Program-made: the position numbers and the translations under genes
Shown: in pieces, positions 61,537-64,000 of the stretch
Layout: every line of letters begins with the position of its first letter
Numbering within the stretch: position 1 is the first letter of the stretch
The notes under the pieces: generated by a model
The model's input: the letters and a program-made list of their open reading frames with translations, nothing else
What the model was told of the DNA's origin: nothing
The model's database searches: none
Assembly: GCA_016935555.1 (NCBI GenBank)
Contig: JAFGQR010000050.1
Location: 23,295-87,294 of the forward strand
DNA from: Verrucomicrobiota bacterium
Lineage (GTDB): Bacteria; Verrucomicrobiota; Verrucomicrobiia; Limisphaerales; JAFGQR01
Length of the DNA: 64,000 bases
Direction: 5' to 3'

Positions 61537-62823
61537 ATGAAACGAACGTGTCGCAGGATCGAAACTGTTCGCCACGGCAATGTGCGCGTGAAAATTTATC
61601 GCAGGACTCGCACGGTCGCCGGTAATAAGTACGCGACCTTTGAGGTCTGCGACTACACCAGTGGCGAGCGCAAATTACGCAGCTTCGCCGATCATCAAGC
61701 CGCGCGGAAAGAAGCGCACCGGATCGCTCAGTTGCTGGCCAAGGGCGATGCCATGGCGGCGGCCCTGTCGGGTCGGGAAGCAGCCAGCTTTGGTCGTTGC
61801 CTCGAACTCTTGCGCAGTGTGGGTGATCCGCCAGAACTGGCGTGTGCCCGGTACGCTGAGGCAGTGGGCATCCTGGGTAACGGCAGTCTACTGCCCACCG
61901 CCGCGAGGTTCTACCTGGAGCGCCACCCGGATACATTGCCGCAAATCACACTGACTGATGCCGCCACCGAAATGATTGAACTGCGGCGCAAGGCGAAAGC
62001 AAGTGAGCCATACCTGGCGGACCTGCGCTGCCGCTCAACGCGTTTCACTAAAGCCTTTCCAGTCCATCCCGCCAGCGTCACAACATCGGACTGCCAGCGC
62101 TATCTGGACGGATTGGAAGGCGCCAGCGGAACCAGGAACGCGCATCGGCAGATCCTCTGGCGCTTGTTCGCCCACTGCGAGAGCCGCGGCTATATCCCGC
62201 GAGGGACGAATCCAGTTGCTGGGACCCAAGTGCTCGCGGGGAAGAGCGACGACGCCGTGAAGTTCTGGACCCCGGAAGAAATTGCCAAGTTGCTTGCCGT
62301 TGCCGATCACGCCTATTTGCCGGCGCTGGCCATTGCTGCATTCGCGGGGTTGCGCACCAGCGAGATCCTGGCGCTGGACTGGCGCGACGTGCGCCTCACC
62401 GATCACACGATCAAGGTAGTCCACCGGAAGGCACGCTGCGCGGGGACACGGTTGGCACCGATCACTGGCAACTTGTTTGCCTGGCTGTCACCGCTGGCCA
62501 AGAAGATCGGCCCCGTTTGGCCCCGTGGCCGGGAATGGAAGGAGCGAGAGCGAACCATCACCGCCGCGCAGAATGCCACCGCCGAGGCCGCAGGCTTGCT
62601 CCCGTGGCGGCATAACGGGCTACGTCACGCCTTCTGCACTTTTCGGGTCGCGGCCACCCAGGACGTGCCACGCACGGCCTTGGAGGCGGGAAACTCAGCG
62701 AGCACGATTTGCTCACACTACCGAGCCCTTGCCACCGAGGCGGAAGGTAAGGCGTGGTTCGCCATCATGCCGCCACGCTCACCCGCAAATGTCGTACACC
62801 TGCCTCACGCCACCAAGGGCTGA
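61537..62823 (+). CDS. Tyrosine recombinase (site-specific integrase)
   Basis: 428 residues. A phage-integrase-family recombinase with an N-terminal arm domain (about 1-70), a SAM-like core-binding domain (about 135-225) and the catalytic domain (about 245-410). The catalytic residues are Arg273 in AGLRTSEIL, Lys298 in HRKARC, His359 and Arg363 in HNGLRHAF, and Tyr395 in ICSHYRAL. The position of the second His reads AGNSAS with Asn, as in a subgroup of bacterial integrases. It probably integrates or excises the element that begins or ends here. No excisionase, replication or transfer gene is recognisable in the next 1.2 kb. Confidence 0.92.
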   Translation: MKRTCRRIETVRHGNVRVKIYRRTRTVAGNKYATFEVCDYTSGERKLRSFADHQAARKEAHRIAQLLAKGDAMAAALSGREAASFGRCLELLRSVGDPPELACARYAEAVGILGNGSLLPTAARFYLERHPDTLPQITLTDAATEMIELRRKAKASEPYLADLRCRSTRFTKAFPVHPASVTTSDCQRYLDGLEGASGTRNAHRQILWRLFAHCESRGYIPRGTNPVAGTQVLAGKSDDAVKFWTPEEIAKLLAVADHAYLPALAIAAFAGLRTSEILALDWRDVRLTDHTIKVVHRKARCAGTRLAPITGNLFAWLSPLAKKIGPVWPRGREWKERERTITAAQNATAEAAGLLPWRHNGLRHAFCTFRVAATQDVPRTALEAGNSASTICSHYRALATEAEGKAWFAIMPPRSPANVVHLPHATKG

Positions 62824-63046
62824 CGGCACGATTGTGATCGTGGAACGGATGACGTGCGAAAGGCACGTGCTTGGATTCTCGCCTACGCGAAATCGATGCC
62901 CCGACCAGAAACAAGACGCGCCCAACTCTTGCCTTTCGGGCGGCGGCCACTTTCCTTTGCAAAAACTCCCCATAGCAGCAACCGGCGCGCCAGCGCGCTA
63001 TCCGCCATCCGATATTCTTATAATTTTTTTCTTGTAATGCTACTTA

Positions 63047-63058
63047 GGGGGGGGGGGG
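63047..63058 (+). repeat. Run of 12 G
   Basis: Twelve consecutive G residues in an otherwise AT-richer intergenic segment, 67 bases upstream of the LamG-like gene. Such tracts mutate by slipped-strand mispairing. The rest of 62824-63125 has no gene. Confidence 0.85.
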
Positions 63059-63120
63059 TACATAGGCGCAAGTTCGATAAGGATAATATGACGTAACTAA
63101 TATCTTACATAAGGGAGGTG
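63059..63120 (+). promoter_or_regulatory. Putative promoter and strong ribosome binding site
   Basis: GGATAATATG at 63081-63090 contains a -10-like GATAAT (63082-63087). A weak -35-like TACATA at 63059-63064 is 17 bases before it and directly abuts the 12-G tract. The Shine-Dalgarno sequence GGGAGGTG (63113-63120) is five bases before the ATG at 63126 and is the clearest in the window. Promoter boxes are a visual match only. Confidence 0.5.
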
Positions 63121-63125
63121 CCCAA

Positions 63126-64000
63126 ATGACAACTACAAAGAGGATGGTGTGTGGGTTGGTTTTCGGGGTCGGTGTCATTGTTTCATCGCTTATTCGGGCG
63201 GACGGACCGCCGCCGCTGCCGGTATTCAACTGGTTCTTCTTCGATGACACCAACGTGGTGGACGCCTACGGTTCACTACCCATCACGGTGTCAAACGTTT
63301 ACCTGGTCCCGAGCTGGGACAACTATGCCGTTGAAATCGCGGACACAAATCCCGCCGTGCTGCGTTACCTGGAAACGCAAACAAATGGTGCTCCAAATAT
63401 CCTGTGCGAAAATGGCACAGCCTACCTATGGTTCCAGCCTTACTGGAGCAGCACGAATGTCGGCGGGACTGGGCCTGGGACCGCCGCGCGCTTTCTGGAA
63501 CTCGGCACACTGACCGAAGACGCCTCGGTCGGGTGGTGGTCCCTCTATACCGATCCGGAAGGGTGCAATTTGTATTTTGCTGCGCAAACCAATGGTGCAG
63601 AGGCGCTTTACTTGCAGGCTCCAGTTGAGCTTGTCGCTACGCAGTGGTATCAGATTGTCCTCACCTACACACCGAGCAACTCGGCGATTTACCTTAACGA
63701 TCAGCTTCTGATCAATGGTAACGGAGTGACGTATTGGCCCAGTGAGAGCGTCCGGTCCAACGGCTTCTGTGTCGGCAGTGATGAAACCGGGGTCGCTCAG
63801 TTGTGGGGCCAAATCGACTTCATGATCCTGTGCGATTACGCATGGAGTGAAACGGATGTTCTGGGCTGGTACGATTCTATTTCGCCGTTTGCTCACGGCG
63901 AAGGGGATTCCATGCAGGAGGGCGGCGGCGAGGAACTGATGGGCGGAATTGGCTGGCTTCTTGGTGAAGGCGAGCAAATGAGCATGCAGGGAGGTTGCAC
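63126..64000 (+). CDS. Secreted LamG-like (concanavalin fold) protein, 3'-truncated by the window edge
   Basis: An open frame from the ATG at 63126 to the window end, 291 codons so far. A signal peptide is present (MTTTKRMVCGLVFGVGVIVS, cleaved near SLIRADG). The mature part is rich in Asn, Trp and Tyr: PVFNWFFFDDTNVVDAYGS, NPAVLRYLETQTNGAPNIL, ASVGWWSLYTDPEGCNLYF, TQWYQIVLTYTPSNSAIYLN and NGFCVGSDETGVAQLWGQID. The last three match the LamG/concanavalin-like fold (strand ... W-x-x-I-x-x-x-Y ... x-x-G-x-I-D). A Gly/Glu/Met-rich repeat region begins at about 270 (EGDSMQEGGGEELMGG). Codon use and base composition are clearly less GC-rich than the rest of the window, suggesting transfer. It follows the integrase gene and probably belongs to the same mobile element. 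Confidence 0.75.
   Translation, partial: MTTTKRMVCGLVFGVGVIVSSLIRADGPPPLPVFNWFFFDDTNVVDAYGSLPITVSNVYLVPSWDNYAVEIADTNPAVLRYLETQTNGAPNILCENGTAYLWFQPYWSSTNVGGTGPGTAARFLELGTLTEDASVGWWSLYTDPEGCNLYFAAQTNGAEALYLQAPVELVATQWYQIVLTYTPSNSAIYLNDQLLINGNGVTYWPSESVRSNGFCVGSDETGVAQLWGQIDFMILCDYAWSETDVLGWYDSISPFAHGEGDSMQEGGGEELMGGIGWLLGEGEQMSMQGGC

Noticed and set aside
63426..63977. 183-codon minus-strand frame opposite the LamG-like gene
   Set aside because: The plus frame has a strong ribosome binding site, a signal peptide and fold-like strands; the minus frame has none of these.

Overview
The window comes from a GC-rich Gram-negative bacterium, most probably a member of the Verrucomicrobiota (Limisphaerales/Pedosphaera-like). 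The clues are an LpxB gene (outer membrane with lipid A), many Tat-type oxidoreductases of the Gfo/Idh/MocA family, HYR/Ig/P-domain surface proteins, a planctomycete/verrucomicrobial type of ECF sigma factor, a glycosidase-rich gene set, and intergenic regions full of small palindromic and AT-rich repeats. The phylum call is inference from gene content; no rRNA, tRNA or CRISPR array was found.

Layout. 1-2744: 3' end of a giant secreted HYR-domain protein. 2832-7030: stress and regulation genes (Tat-exported Fe/Mn superoxide dismutase, purple-acid-phosphatase-like metallophosphoesterase, Dps, ECF sigma factor with a small overlapping ORF, CPBP membrane protease), plus the stump of a PHP-domain gene. 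7101-27778: a carbohydrate-degradation region with two Gfo/Idh/MocA oxidoreductases, a GH43-like beta-propeller protein, an alpha/beta-hydrolase esterase, a GH172 (DUF2961) enzyme, a GH2 enzyme fused to a glutaminase-A-like module, a GH127 beta-L-arabinofuranosidase and a beta-barrel porin. A divergent stand-alone GMP-synthase ATPase domain and a pseudopilin-like membrane protein sit within it.

28329-50837: mostly housekeeping and central metabolism. It holds a phenylacetate-CoA-ligase-like enzyme with its ACT partner, ThpR, a Cys-less PurF homologue followed by HisF, a CHASE2 hybrid histidine kinase, hom-thrC, a phospholipase-D-type enzyme, LpxB, a NarL-type response regulator, transketolase, ElbB, a third Gfo/Idh/MocA protein and a HEAT-like repeat protein. 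51503-53929: a lipoprotein and a tandem metallo-beta-lactamase protein. 53930-54694: decayed genes, including a sulfatase N-terminus. 54695-61214: two large secreted glycosidases (GH51 and GH106), which add arabinofuranose and rhamnose release to the sugar theme. 61537-64000: a tyrosine recombinase, then a visibly less GC-rich stretch with a 12-G tract and the start of a LamG-like secreted protein; this looks like the edge of an integrated element.

Together the glycosidases point to breakdown of plant-type arabinose/rhamnose-rich polysaccharides without an adjacent SusC/SusD pair. The most unusual items are the GH2-glutaminase-like fusion, the Cys-less PurF/HisF pair, the stand-alone GuaA ATPase paralogue, the ECF-sigma-linked micro-ORF, the REPIN-like inverted hairpin pairs and the gene remnants.
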